This document shows positions 54,950 to 63,264 of a DNA stretch of 64,000 bases, one piece after another. This DNA comes from Treponema sp. UBA6367. Lineage in GTDB: Bacteria > Spirochaetota > Spirochaetia > Treponematales > Treponemataceae. Positions within the stretch are counted from its first letter, which is position 1; the number at the start of each line of letters is the position of its first letter. The notes beneath the pieces are model-generated. The model was not told where the DNA came from and did not search any database. It saw nothing but the letters and a program-made list of their open reading frames with translations. Both the position numbers and the translations under genes were made by a program. Location of the stretch: contig DJRF01000010.1 in the NCBI GenBank assembly GCA_002437725.1, positions 354,960-418,959 of the forward strand, read 5' to 3'.

Positions 54950-57094
54950 ATGTCCGATGAAAAATTGCAATCAGAAAAGGCTTTAACTGTTGTTCCGTTA
55001 GATTCTGAACAAATGGGCTATTATCTTTCTAAGGAAGGTCCGTTCGCTGCGTCTAGTGAATCTTATGAGGAAAGACCTGTTCAAATCGAATTGTTAAAAA
55101 ATATTACAGAAGCGTTCAACAATGATTCAATAGGAGTTTTTGAAGCAGGTACAGGAGTTGGAAAATCTTTTGCATATCTTATTCCTTCTATGGCTTGGGC
55201 TTTGAAAAATCACGAGAAAATAGTTATTTCTACAGGAACAATAAATCTTCAGCAGCAGCTTGTGGAAAAGGATATTCCCATTGCGGAAAAAATTATTGGT
55301 AAAAAAGTAAAATACATTCTTTTAAAAGGCCGGCAAAATTATGTTTGCAAAAGAAGGTTCGAAGCGTTTTCTATTCAAAAAGAACTTTTTGATGATGATG
55401 CTGGACTAGTGGAGCGGCTTTGCGATTGGGTAAAAACTACAGAAACTGGAAGCAAAAGCGAAGCAGCCTTTTTTATTCATGATAATTTGTGGTCAAAAAT
55501 AAATTCAGAAAGCGACGCCTGCATGGGAAAGCATTGTCCATTTTTCTCTGAATGTTTTGTTATGAAAATTAGAAAAAAGGCTTCAAGCGCAAACTTGCTA
55601 ATTGTAAATCATCACTTGCTTTTTGCAGATATAGAAACTCGTATGCACGGCGCCGGTTATGACGATGCGGCTGTTCTTCCTCCGTACAGAAGAATAATTT
55701 TTGATGAAGCACATGGCATTGAAAATGCGGCGACAAGTTTTTTTAGCGAAAGTTTTAATCGTTTTGAAGTTATAAAGTCTATTAATCAGCTTTATAGAAA
55801 AAAAAGAAATTCTGAATCTGGTTTTTTGTGCACTTTGACACTTCTTTCTTCTATGGAAGAAAATTCTGTTTCTCTTTACAGCATGGTTTCTAGAATAAAA
55901 AATGATATTGCAAATTTAGAAACTGCTGCATTGGATATGTTTCACAATGAATCTACTGTCCGCTTGTGTGCTAGAAACGCGCTTTCTTTTGGGGCGGTTA
56001 TATCTTTGGCGGCAACGCTTGCTGCTAGTATTGATGAGCTGGTTTTTTATGCAAGAAAACTTCTTGAAGGAATTGATGATAGCGATAAAGAAATTCCTGC
56101 ATATTGGGAAACAAAAACATTAATAAATAGGCTTCACAGTATTTGTATAGTTTTAAATGATTTTTCTTCTTGGCAAGAAAAGCCTAATCTCGTTTTCTGG
56201 ATGCAAAAGAAATGCCTTTCTAAAGACTCTAACTTTGAAAATTCAAATCCTTTCTTTGTAGTAATGACTGAAACTCCGCTAGATATTGCTCCTATGATGC
56301 TTGCAGGGGTCTTTGAGCCTATGAAAACCGTTGTATGTACTTCTGCAACCTTAAAAACAGGCAGAAATTTTTCGTATTGGATGCGAAGAACCGGCGCTAG
56401 TTTTGTGGATTCAGAAAGAGTTCTTAAAGGCCAGTTTGATTCGCCGTTTCCTTATTCAAAGAATATGTTGTTCGCAGTTCCTTCTGATGCTCCGTTTCCG
56501 GAGGATATGAACTTTCAATATTGGGTTGAATCTGCATTGTGTAAACTTATTTTAGCCGCTGATGGTAGAACTTTAGTTTTATTTACTTCCTATGATTCTT
56601 TAAAAAAAGCTTATAGCGCAGTTTCTGTAAAATTAAAGGACTTTTCTGGAACTATTTTAAGTCAGGGCAGTGACGATAACGCAAGGCTTCTTGAGAATTT
56701 TAAAAAAGATGTTGCTTCTGTCCTTTTCGCTACGGATTCTTTTTGGCAAGGCGTAGATGTCCCAGGTGATTCTCTTTGCCAAGTTGTTATAGTAAAACTT
56801 CCGTTTTCTGTGCCTAATGATCCTATTTTTACAGCTCGCTCGGAAGTTATCGAAAAACAAGGCGGAAGTTCCTTTATGGAATTAAGCGTTCCTGATGCAA
56901 TTATAAAATTTAGGCAAGGAATTGGACGTCTTATTCGAAAAAGTTCAGATAAAGGTGTTGTTGTTGTTTTAGATAAAAGAATTTACGAAAAGCGTTACGG
57001 TTCTGTTTTTATGTCAAATGTTCCAGATTGTAAAAAAATGTATGAACCGCTAGATTCTATTTGTAGCGCTGTTACTAAATTTATTTTTAATTGA
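54950..57094 (+). CDS. DinG/XPD-like Fe-S helicase
   Basis: About 714 residues from ATG 54950 (RBS GAGG), not the upstream TTG that lies in the tRNA terminator. Walker A in FEAGTGVGKSFAYLIPS (near 62), Fe-S cysteines YVCKRR, DACMGKHCPFFSEC (about 125-195), DEAH in RIIFDEAHGIE, and the C-terminal blocks FATDSFWQGVDVPGDSL and RQGIGRLIRKSSDKGVVVVL. 5'-3' DNA helicase of superfamily 2, probably for repair. No exonuclease domain is fused at the N-terminus. Confidence 0.9.
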   Translation: MSDEKLQSEKALTVVPLDSEQMGYYLSKEGPFAASSESYEERPVQIELLKNITEAFNNDSIGVFEAGTGVGKSFAYLIPSMAWALKNHEKIVISTGTINLQQQLVEKDIPIAEKIIGKKVKYILLKGRQNYVCKRRFEAFSIQKELFDDDAGLVERLCDWVKTTETGSKSEAAFFIHDNLWSKINSESDACMGKHCPFFSECFVMKIRKKASSANLLIVNHHLLFADIETRMHGAGYDDAAVLPPYRRIIFDEAHGIENAATSFFSESFNRFEVIKSINQLYRKKRNSESGFLCTLTLLSSMEENSVSLYSMVSRIKNDIANLETAALDMFHNESTVRLCARNALSFGAVISLAATLAASIDELVFYARKLLEGIDDSDKEIPAYWETKTLINRLHSICIVLNDFSSWQEKPNLVFWMQKKCLSKDSNFENSNPFFVVMTETPLDIAPMMLAGVFEPMKTVVCTSATLKTGRNFSYWMRRTGASFVDSERVLKGQFDSPFPYSKNMLFAVPSDAPFPEDMNFQYWVESALCKLILAADGRTLVLFTSYDSLKKAYSAVSVKLKDFSGTILSQGSDDNARLLENFKKDVASVLFATDSFWQGVDVPGDSLCQVVIVKLPFSVPNDPIFTARSEVIEKQGGSSFMELSVPDAIIKFRQGIGRLIRKSSDKGVVVVLDKRIYEKRYGSVFMSNVPDCKKMYEPLDSICSAVTKFIFN

Positions 57095-57177
57095 CACTAA
57101 AACATATTATATATAAAATCTATTTAGTTTGAGTGTTTGATATTTGAGTTGTTAAAAAAACAATTTGGAGGAATTGA

Positions 57178-57939
57178 TTGTACAGTTTTATTACATTAAT
57201 CTGCCTTTTTGGAAGCATTATACCTGCAGCTGTCTTAAATATTTTTGCTTATCCTGTCAGCAGACGACTGTGCATGAAAATTTCTAACTATATCGTAAAA
57301 GTTCTTGCTCCACGCGTTTTTTCGATACTAAGATGTTTTAGGCATTTTAATTTTTTTTCATATTCGGAAAATAAAAAAAATCTTCCAAATCAGTTTATCC
57401 TTGTTTCAAATCATCAAAGTCTTTTAGATATTCCTGCTTATATGAATTTTTTAAGAGATAGGGATTTGCGTTTCGTCGCAAAGGATAATCTTTCTAGGCA
57501 TATTCCTTTGGTTTCTGAAATGTTGAGGGTTCAAGAGCATTGCATGATTCCTAGACGAGGAAGTCCAATGATTGCAATGAAAACTATCGAGCAGTTTGGT
57601 CAGCGCGTTCTTGAAAAAAATCAAATACCAGTAATTTTTCCAGAAGGCACTAGGACAAAAGATGGGAATGTCGGAAAATTTTATTCTGCTGGATTTAGAA
57701 AACTTTATGAAACAACAAAACTTCCTATAGTGGTGTGCGCATTAGATGGTGGCTATCAAATCCGCGACATGAAAAATATTATGCGTAATTTAAAGAACGG
57801 TTGTTATAGGGTAAAAATTCTAAAAGTTTTTGAAGCTCCAAAAACAAAAGAAGAAGAAGTAAAACTTTTAGACGAAAGCAGGCTTCTTATTCAAGAACAA
57901 CTTGAACAGTGGCGAAAATTGCCAAGCACTCAAAAATAA
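57178..57939 (+). CDS. plsC: 1-acyl-sn-glycerol-3-phosphate acyltransferase
   Basis: A 253-residue membrane acyltransferase. TTG start after GGAGG. Two hydrophobic segments at the start (FITLICLFGSIIPAAVLNIF), then the H(X)4D motif VSNHQSLLDIP (near 78), FVAKDNLSRHIPLV, and FPEGTRTKDGNVGKF (near 157). It makes phosphatidic acid for phospholipids. Converges with the zinc-ribbon gene. Confidence 0.92.
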   Translation: MYSFITLICLFGSIIPAAVLNIFAYPVSRRLCMKISNYIVKVLAPRVFSILRCFRHFNFFSYSENKKNLPNQFILVSNHQSLLDIPAYMNFLRDRDLRFVAKDNLSRHIPLVSEMLRVQEHCMIPRRGSPMIAMKTIEQFGQRVLEKNQIPVIFPEGTRTKDGNVGKFYSAGFRKLYETTKLPIVVCALDGGYQIRDMKNIMRNLKNGCYRVKILKVFEAPKTKEEEVKLLDESRLLIQEQLEQWRKLPSTQK

Positions 57940-57950
57940 AAATGCAAAAA

Positions 57951-57998
57951 AAAAAACTACTTTACGAAGTTTTAAAAACTTTGCACAAGTAGTTTTTT
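57951..57998. terminator. Bidirectional terminator plsC / zinc-ribbon gene
   Basis: AAAAAACTACTT (57951-57962) and AAGTAGTTTTTT (57987-57998) with A- and T-runs on both sides. Confidence 0.85.
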
Positions 57999-58031
57999 TT
58001 GCTTTATAAGCCATATAAGCAAATTATTGCA

Positions 58032-58202
58032 TTATTTGAAGTCTTTAGGACGTCTTTCTGTACGTTTGCATTTTGAGCATTCGGCGATGTTCTTAAGTTT
58101 TCCGCCTGCATACAAAGTTTTCATTACAATTTCGCCGCCGCATGGACAAACGAATTTCTGTGTTGCAACAGTAGTACGAGAGTTCTTACTTGCTCCAGCC
58201 AT
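58032..58202 (-). CDS. Small zinc-ribbon protein
   Basis: A 56-residue protein, too short for common ORF cut-offs. MAGASKNSRTTVATQKFVCP, CxC at 19/21 and CSKC at 42-45 give a four-Cys zinc ribbon; the end KRTERRPKDFK is basic. RBS GGAGG, 6 nt before ATG, is strong. The plus-strand ORF that covers it (58027-58245) is its shadow. Function unknown; size and charge suggest ribosome or RNA association. Confidence 0.85.
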   Translation of the reverse strand: MAGASKNSRTTVATQKFVCPCGGEIVMKTLYAGGKLKNIAECSKCKRTERRPKDFK

Positions 58203-58334
58203 GGTGTTCCTCCATAAAAAAATTAATACGTATTGTTGTCTATGATAATGATATAATTGTGCTTAGTCAATTACAGTTTTTGCGAAATATGAAAAAATCT
58301 TAAAAACTGATTTCAAAGAATATCCATTCTGTTA

Positions 58335-58363
58335 TTGACTATTTATGGACTGTTCATTATTAT
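58335..58363 (+). promoter_or_regulatory. Promoter of rpsT
   Basis: TTGACT (58335-58340), 17 nt, TATTAT (58358-58363). Confidence 0.72.
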
Positions 58364-58395
58364 TATCAAAGTTAACTTTTTTTTGGGGGTCCCCT

Positions 58396-58680
58396 TTGGC
58401 AACTAAGAAAACATCTGCAGAAAAAGCGTTTGCACAGAGTGAAGTTAGAAGACTTCATAACAAGGCTATTAAAAGTACTTGCAAAACATATGCTAGACAG
58501 TTTGTAGAAGCTTGTCAGGCTAAAGATAAGGCTCTTGCTGAAACAAAGCTCAAGACACTTGTAAGTGAACTTGACAGTGCTAGAAGCAAGGGTGTTATGA
58601 AGAGAAACGCTGTATCTCGCAAGAAGTCAAGAATGATGAAACTTTTTAATGTTTCATTTGCTGCTGACGCAGCAAAATAA
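58396..58680 (+). CDS. rpsT: Ribosomal protein bS20
   Basis: 94 residues from TTG 58396, with GGGGG upstream; the in-frame extension to 58345 overlaps the promoter. ATKKTSAEKAFAQSEVRRLH, NKAIKSTCKTYARQF and RNAVSRKKSRMMKLFN are typical of bS20, which binds 16S rRNA early in assembly. Confidence 0.93.
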   Translation: MATKKTSAEKAFAQSEVRRLHNKAIKSTCKTYARQFVEACQAKDKALAETKLKTLVSELDSARSKGVMKRNAVSRKKSRMMKLFNVSFAADAAK

Positions 58681-58705
58681 CTTTTTAGGTTATTTTTTGT
58701 CAAAG

Positions 58706-58741
58706 AATCCAGTCGGATCGCTGATTTGACTGGATTTTTTT
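58706..58741 (+). terminator. Terminator of rpsT
   Basis: AATCCAGTC (58706-58714), 13-nt loop, GACTGGATT (58728-58736), then T-run. Confidence 0.9.
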
Positions 58742-58829
58742 CTGTCTTTTAATTTTTGCAAGTTTTATTGTATTTTTATCTTTACAATTTTGCGTTGTAA
58801 ACTACTTTTTACGGGAGAAAAGTTTAAGA

Positions 58830-59138
58830 ATGGAAAAAGTTACAAAAAATGTTCTTGTAGAAGCAATTTATCAAAGTACAAATTACGAAAAAAATGTTGT
58901 GCAAAATATCGTGGAATGTTTTTTATTTCAATTAAAGCAATCTCTTTCTAAAGGTTCTACTATAGAATTAAGAGGATTTGGAACTTTTGAACCTCGTCTT
59001 AGAAAAGGTCGCTCTTGTGCAAGAAATCCAAAGACAGGTGAGCGGCTTTCTGTAAAACCTCATTATGTTGCGGCATTTAGAAGCGGGCAGGAATTAAAAA
59101 AAACTCTTTGGGATTTAGATATTGCAGATAAAAAATAA
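58830..59138 (+). CDS. HU/IHF-family DNA-binding protein
   Basis: A 102-residue histone-like protein. VTKNVLVEAIYQSTNYEKNV starts the helical part; LRGFGTFEPRLRKGRSCARN and PKTGERLSVKPHYVAAFRSG hold the beta arm and the conserved RNPxTGE core. It bends DNA. The C-terminal DLDIADKK overlaps the start of lnt by 17 bp. Confidence 0.93.
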   Translation: MEKVTKNVLVEAIYQSTNYEKNVVQNIVECFLFQLKQSLSKGSTIELRGFGTFEPRLRKGRSCARNPKTGERLSVKPHYVAAFRSGQELKKTLWDLDIADKK

Positions 59139-60585
59139 CATTTTTCCTTTTGCTAGAAATTTAATTCTTCTATTTTTTTCTGTTTTTCTTTTTGCAGTTG
59201 CTTTGCCAGTGACCTCTTGGATAGTTTTTCTTCCTGTTTTATTTTTAGTAGAATATTCTTCACGTAAGTTTGTTTGGCTTTATGGCGGACTTTACGGAGT
59301 CTTTTCTTATTTTTTTTATATTATATGGCTTTTTAAGTACAGTTCTATAGCAATGATTGCCGTTTGTGTTCTTTATTTTTTTATTTGGGCTTTTCTTTTT
59401 CTTGTTTTAAAAATTTGTTATCAAAAAGGTGGAAAATTTTCTGGACTTTTGATTTGGGCTGTTTTAATCATTTACGAATACTTAAAGACTAAAGGTTTTT
59501 TTGGATTTAGTTACGGCGTTAATGGATATAATCAGTGGAAAAATATTTACTTAATTCAAATTTCAGATATTTTTGGAGTTTTTGGCGTTTCTGCTTTATT
59601 GAATTTGTGTTCAGTTGTGATATGGTCCGTTTGCGGCGATTTTATAAAGTGGAAAAATGGAAAAAACTCTTGCAAGGTGTCAAAAAATTCAATTTTAGAA
59701 TTGTGTTTTTTTACTGCTTTTTTAATGTTTTCTTATGCTTATGGTTTTTCCAGAATAAAACATACAGATTCAATAGCTTGTAATTCAAAAAAAATAAAAG
59801 TTGTTGCTGTTCAAAATAATACAGATCCATGGAAAGACAGTTTTGAAGATTATAAAACTGATGTTGAAAATCTTATTGAATTAACAGAGCAAGCTTTAGA
59901 AAAGAATCCAGACACAAGTTTTGTTATTTGGCCAGAAACAGCAGTTGTTCCTTCCATTATGAATAATTATTATTTGTTCCATGAAGAAAAACGTTATGAC
60001 TTGGTAACTTCGCTTTTGGAATATATCAATAGCAAAAATTGCGCATTCGTTATAGGAAATTCCGGTTATACTGAAGAAGGCGATTTTAATAGTTCTCTTA
60101 TATTTTTGCCAGGTCAAAATGTTATTCCTCCTAATCCTTTGAAGTATGACAAAATGCATTTGGTTCCCTTTGCAGAATATTTTCCTTTTGAAAAAAAGTT
60201 TTCATCTTTAAAAAACTATCTTCTCGATAATGGCAGTCATTTTTGGACGCCTGGAAAAGAATCTTCTGTGTTCACTTTTGAGGGGCTTTCTTTTAGTACT
60301 CCAATCTGCTTTGAAGATACTTTTGGAAAAGATTGCAAATTGTTTTATAAAAATGGTGCCCGCGCTTTTTTTAATATGAGCAATGATGCTTGGGCTTGCA
60401 GTTTGCGATGCCAGATGCAGCACTTGCAGATGGCGGTTTTTAGAAGCGTTGAAAATCATGTTCCTAGTGTACGCAGCACTGCAAGTGGTTTTACTTGCAT
60501 AATTGATCCTTGTGGAAGAATTGTTGAAGCTAGTGAGCCGTTTGAAAAAAACTATGTTGCTGGCCAAATACCGATTTTAAAATAG
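59122..60585 (+). CDS. lnt: Apolipoprotein N-acyltransferase
   Basis: A 487-residue membrane enzyme that adds the third acyl chain to lipoproteins. Start TTG 59122 inside the HU gene is the only early start codon in frame and is uncertain. About six N-terminal helices (to about 205), then a nitrilase-type domain with the triad Glu (VIWPETAVVPS), Lys (LKYDKMHLVPFAEYFP) and Cys (FSTPICFEDTFG). Consistent with many lipoproteins in this organism. Confidence 0.93.
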   Translation: MQIKNNIFPFARNLILLFFSVFLFAVALPVTSWIVFLPVLFLVEYSSRKFVWLYGGLYGVFSYFFYIIWLFKYSSIAMIAVCVLYFFIWAFLFLVLKICYQKGGKFSGLLIWAVLIIYEYLKTKGFFGFSYGVNGYNQWKNIYLIQISDIFGVFGVSALLNLCSVVIWSVCGDFIKWKNGKNSCKVSKNSILELCFFTAFLMFSYAYGFSRIKHTDSIACNSKKIKVVAVQNNTDPWKDSFEDYKTDVENLIELTEQALEKNPDTSFVIWPETAVVPSIMNNYYLFHEEKRYDLVTSLLEYINSKNCAFVIGNSGYTEEGDFNSSLIFLPGQNVIPPNPLKYDKMHLVPFAEYFPFEKKFSSLKNYLLDNGSHFWTPGKESSVFTFEGLSFSTPICFEDTFGKDCKLFYKNGARAFFNMSNDAWACSLRCQMQHLQMAVFRSVENHVPSVRSTASGFTCIIDPCGRIVEASEPFEKNYVAGQIPILK

Positions 60586-60649
60586 CTTTTAAAATTTTTT
60601 TTGTATTGATATGTTGCAATACATTTTAAAATAATATAAAATAGTTACT

Positions 60650-61096
60650 ATGTCGCAGAAAATTAGTTCAGAAGAAAGTTCAACAGACGAAGAAAAACGT
60701 ACTCTTACTGTTTTTGGACCTGAAACTGAATTTGATGGTGTATTAGAATTTAGTGACGATTTAATTATTACAGGTAAGTTTAACGGAAGAATCAAATCTA
60801 CAGGAAATCTTGAAATTGCAAAGGATGCAATTTGCGATGTAGAAAAAATTACTGCAAAATCAATTGTTATAGCTGGATCTGTTACAGGTGACATGGAGGC
60901 TTCGGAAAGAGTTGAAATATGCAGAGGCGGTTCTGTGATAGGCGATATAGTTACTGCTAGATTAAGAATTGAAGATAATGTTGAATTTGAAGGTCAAATA
61001 ACTATGTTGGATTCAATTCCTGATGAAAATCTTTTTTCTTCTGCTTCTACAGAATATAAACAAGCCATGGTTCTTAGAACCGATGTTATTGAGTAA
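60650..61096 (+). CDS. Bactofilin
   Basis: A 148-residue bactofilin (DUF583). VFGPETEFDGVLEFSDDLII opens the beta-helix, with turns GKFNGRIKSTGNLEIAKDAI, AGSVTGDMEASERVEICRGG and IGDIVTARLRIEDNVEFEG. It polymerises without nucleotide and organises cell shape or envelope sites. No SD; AT-rich -10-like sequence just before ATG. Confidence 0.93.
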   Translation: MSQKISSEESSTDEEKRTLTVFGPETEFDGVLEFSDDLIITGKFNGRIKSTGNLEIAKDAICDVEKITAKSIVIAGSVTGDMEASERVEICRGGSVIGDIVTARLRIEDNVEFEGQITMLDSIPDENLFSSASTEYKQAMVLRTDVIE

Positions 61097-61138
61097 TTTT
61101 CCTTATTTTACAAATCATATACACAATGGAGTTTTTTG

Positions 61139-62881
61139 ATGGCCCTAAGAAAGCGTCATTTACAAGATGAGGCTGAAGAACAGTTGCAAACTGAAGAATC
61201 GCAGTCGCAGCTTGATTTTGAATCTCAGCCGGCATCCTATGAATCTTCAAATTCTATTTCTGCAGATAGTGAAGATTTTTCGTCAGAAGAAAAGACAGTT
61301 TCTTCAGATAAAGTTGAACCGGAAGAAAATCATGAACACGTAAAGGTTGTTGTTCGACCTAGAAAAAAAGTTTCTGTAAAAGTTGAAAAAACTTCTTCGG
61401 ATGAAGAAAATAGTTCTACAGAATCAAACCGCTCTGGGCAGAGAAGTGTGGCAAGGTATAATAATGGTAGACGCCCTCAGATGCGTTCTAACTATGCGCG
61501 TATAGATCATCGCCTTGATATGCCAGTTCCTACAGGCGCTGTAGATCCTTCTGTTCTTCAAGCAAGCGGAGACAGTTCTGATGATAATGCAGGAAAGCCT
61601 CGCTTGCTTATAAATGACCTTACTGCAATGGGTATGCACGAGCTTCGTGAACTTGCAACAAAATATGGTTTTAATGCCGATGACCTAGCTCCTATGAAAA
61701 AGCAGGAGTTGATTTTTGTGATTTTAAAAGCCCATACAGAACACGGAGGAATAATTTTTGCTTCAGGAGCATTGGAAATTCTTCCAGATGGTTACGGTTT
61801 TTTAAGAAGTCCGCAGAACAGTTATCTTCCTGGCCCTGATGATATATATATTTCTCCAAGCCAGATTCGCCTGTTCAACTTAAAGACTGGCGACACAGTT
61901 TATGGGCAAACAAGAAGTCCTAAAGAAGGAGAGCGTTTTTTTGCGCTTCTTAGAATAGAATCTGTAAATTTTGATGAACCCAGAGTGGCTCAAACTCGAA
62001 TTCCTTTTGAAAATTTAACTCCTTTATATCCTAAAGAAAAGCTTAGATTGGAAACTGTTTCTACAGAAGTTTCTAGCCGCATTGTAGATTTGTTTAGTCC
62101 TATAGGAAAAGGGCAGCGTCTTCTTATAGTTGCTCCGCCAAAAGCAGGAAAAACAACTTTAATGCAGAAAATTGCAAATGCAATAACAGCAAATCATCCT
62201 GAAGTTTATTTGATTGTTCTTTTAATCGATGAGCGTCCGGAAGAAGTTACAGAAATGGAAAGAGCAATCAAAGGCGAAGTTATTTCTTCTACTTTTGATG
62301 AACAGGCTACAAGACACGTTCAAGTTGCGGAAATGGTTCTTGAAAAGGCAAAGCGTTTAGTTGAACACAAGCGTGATGTTGTAATTCTTTTGGATTCTAT
62401 AACTCGTCTTGCTCGTGCTTATAACGTTACAGTTCCTACATCTGGAAAAGTTCTTTCCGGCGGTGTTGATTCAAATTGTCTTCACAAGCCAAAGCGTTTT
62501 TTTGGTGCTGCTAGAAATATTGAGGAAGGTGGTTCTTTGACTATTATTTCTACAGCTCTTGTTGAAACTGGCAGCCGAATGGATGAAGTTATCTTTGAAG
62601 AATTTAAGGGAACTGGAAATAGTGAAATAAACCTTGACAGAAAACTTGCAGAACGCAGGCTTTTCCCTGCTATAAATATCAAAAAATCCGGAACAAGACG
62701 CGAAGAGCTTCTACTTACTGAAAATGAACTGCAAAAATTGTGGATTCTTCGAAAGGTTTTTGGTCCTATGGAAGATACTGAAATTCTTGAGCTTATTCTT
62801 GACAGAATGAGAAAGTCAAAGACAAATGAAGCCTTCCTTGCAAGTATGAATGTGGGAACTGCAGCTGTTTCTGATAGTTGA
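61139..62881 (+). CDS. rho: Transcription termination factor Rho
   Basis: 580 residues from ATG 61139 (TGGAG upstream). The first 150 residues are acidic, Ser/Glu-rich and disordered, then the N-terminal domain LINDLTAMGMHELRELATKY and the RNA-binding fold ILPDGYGFLRSPQNSYLPGP. The ATPase has PPKAGKTTLMQKIANAI (Walker A), LIDERPEEVTEM, ILLDSITRLARAYN and RRLFPAINIKKSGTRREELL. Longer than the 419 residues of E. coli because of the insertion at the front, as in many Gram-negative anaerobes. Confidence 0.96.
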   Translation: MALRKRHLQDEAEEQLQTEESQSQLDFESQPASYESSNSISADSEDFSSEEKTVSSDKVEPEENHEHVKVVVRPRKKVSVKVEKTSSDEENSSTESNRSGQRSVARYNNGRRPQMRSNYARIDHRLDMPVPTGAVDPSVLQASGDSSDDNAGKPRLLINDLTAMGMHELRELATKYGFNADDLAPMKKQELIFVILKAHTEHGGIIFASGALEILPDGYGFLRSPQNSYLPGPDDIYISPSQIRLFNLKTGDTVYGQTRSPKEGERFFALLRIESVNFDEPRVAQTRIPFENLTPLYPKEKLRLETVSTEVSSRIVDLFSPIGKGQRLLIVAPPKAGKTTLMQKIANAITANHPEVYLIVLLIDERPEEVTEMERAIKGEVISSTFDEQATRHVQVAEMVLEKAKRLVEHKRDVVILLDSITRLARAYNVTVPTSGKVLSGGVDSNCLHKPKRFFGAARNIEEGGSLTIISTALVETGSRMDEVIFEEFKGTGNSEINLDRKLAERRLFPAINIKKSGTRREELLLTENELQKLWILRKVFGPMEDTEILELILDRMRKSKTNEAFLASMNVGTAAVSDS

Positions 62882-62992
62882 TTAAAATTTGTATAGTCGA
62901 TATACTATTTTAACTTATATTTCAATATTGCATATTGTTTTAACGTTTTGAACATTGTTCCGCGTTAAAGGGCAATTGCAGTGGGAGTCAAA

Positions 62993-63202
62993 ATGAAAAA
63001 AGGTATTCATCCTGAGTACAAACTTACAAAGATTACTTGCGTATGCGGCAATGTAATTGAGACACGTTCAACAGTTGAAAATATCAATGTTGAAATTTGT
63101 TCTGCTTGCCATCCATTCTATACTGGTAAGCAAAAGCTTGTTGATACAGCAGGTCGTATTGACCGCTTTAACAAACGTTACGGTATCAAAGAAACAAAGT
63201 AA
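62993..63202 (+). CDS. rpmE: Ribosomal protein bL31
   Basis: 69 residues from ATG 62993 with GGGAG upstream (a GTG at 62981 would lie within it). MKKGIHPEYKLTKITCVCGN then EICSACHPFYTGKQKLVDTA and IDRFNKRYG. The CxC and CxxC cysteines mark the zinc-binding form. Last gene of the rpsT-to-rpmE run. Confidence 0.95.
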   Translation: MKKGIHPEYKLTKITCVCGNVIETRSTVENINVEICSACHPFYTGKQKLVDTAGRIDRFNKRYGIKETK

Positions 63203-63216
63203 TTTTGTAGAGATAC

Positions 63217-63264
63217 AAAAAAGGCTGTCTATCTGTAAGTTGTTTCAGATAGACAGCCTTTTTT
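63217..63264. terminator. Bidirectional terminator rpmE / methyltransferase
   Basis: AAAAAAGGCTGTCTATCTG (63217-63235), 10-nt loop, CAGATAGACAGCCTTTTTT (63246-63264). Confidence 0.93.

Noticed and set aside
58027..58245. Plus-strand 72-aa ORF
   Set aside because: Shadow of the minus-strand zinc-ribbon gene, which has a strong RBS and four conserved-type cysteines.
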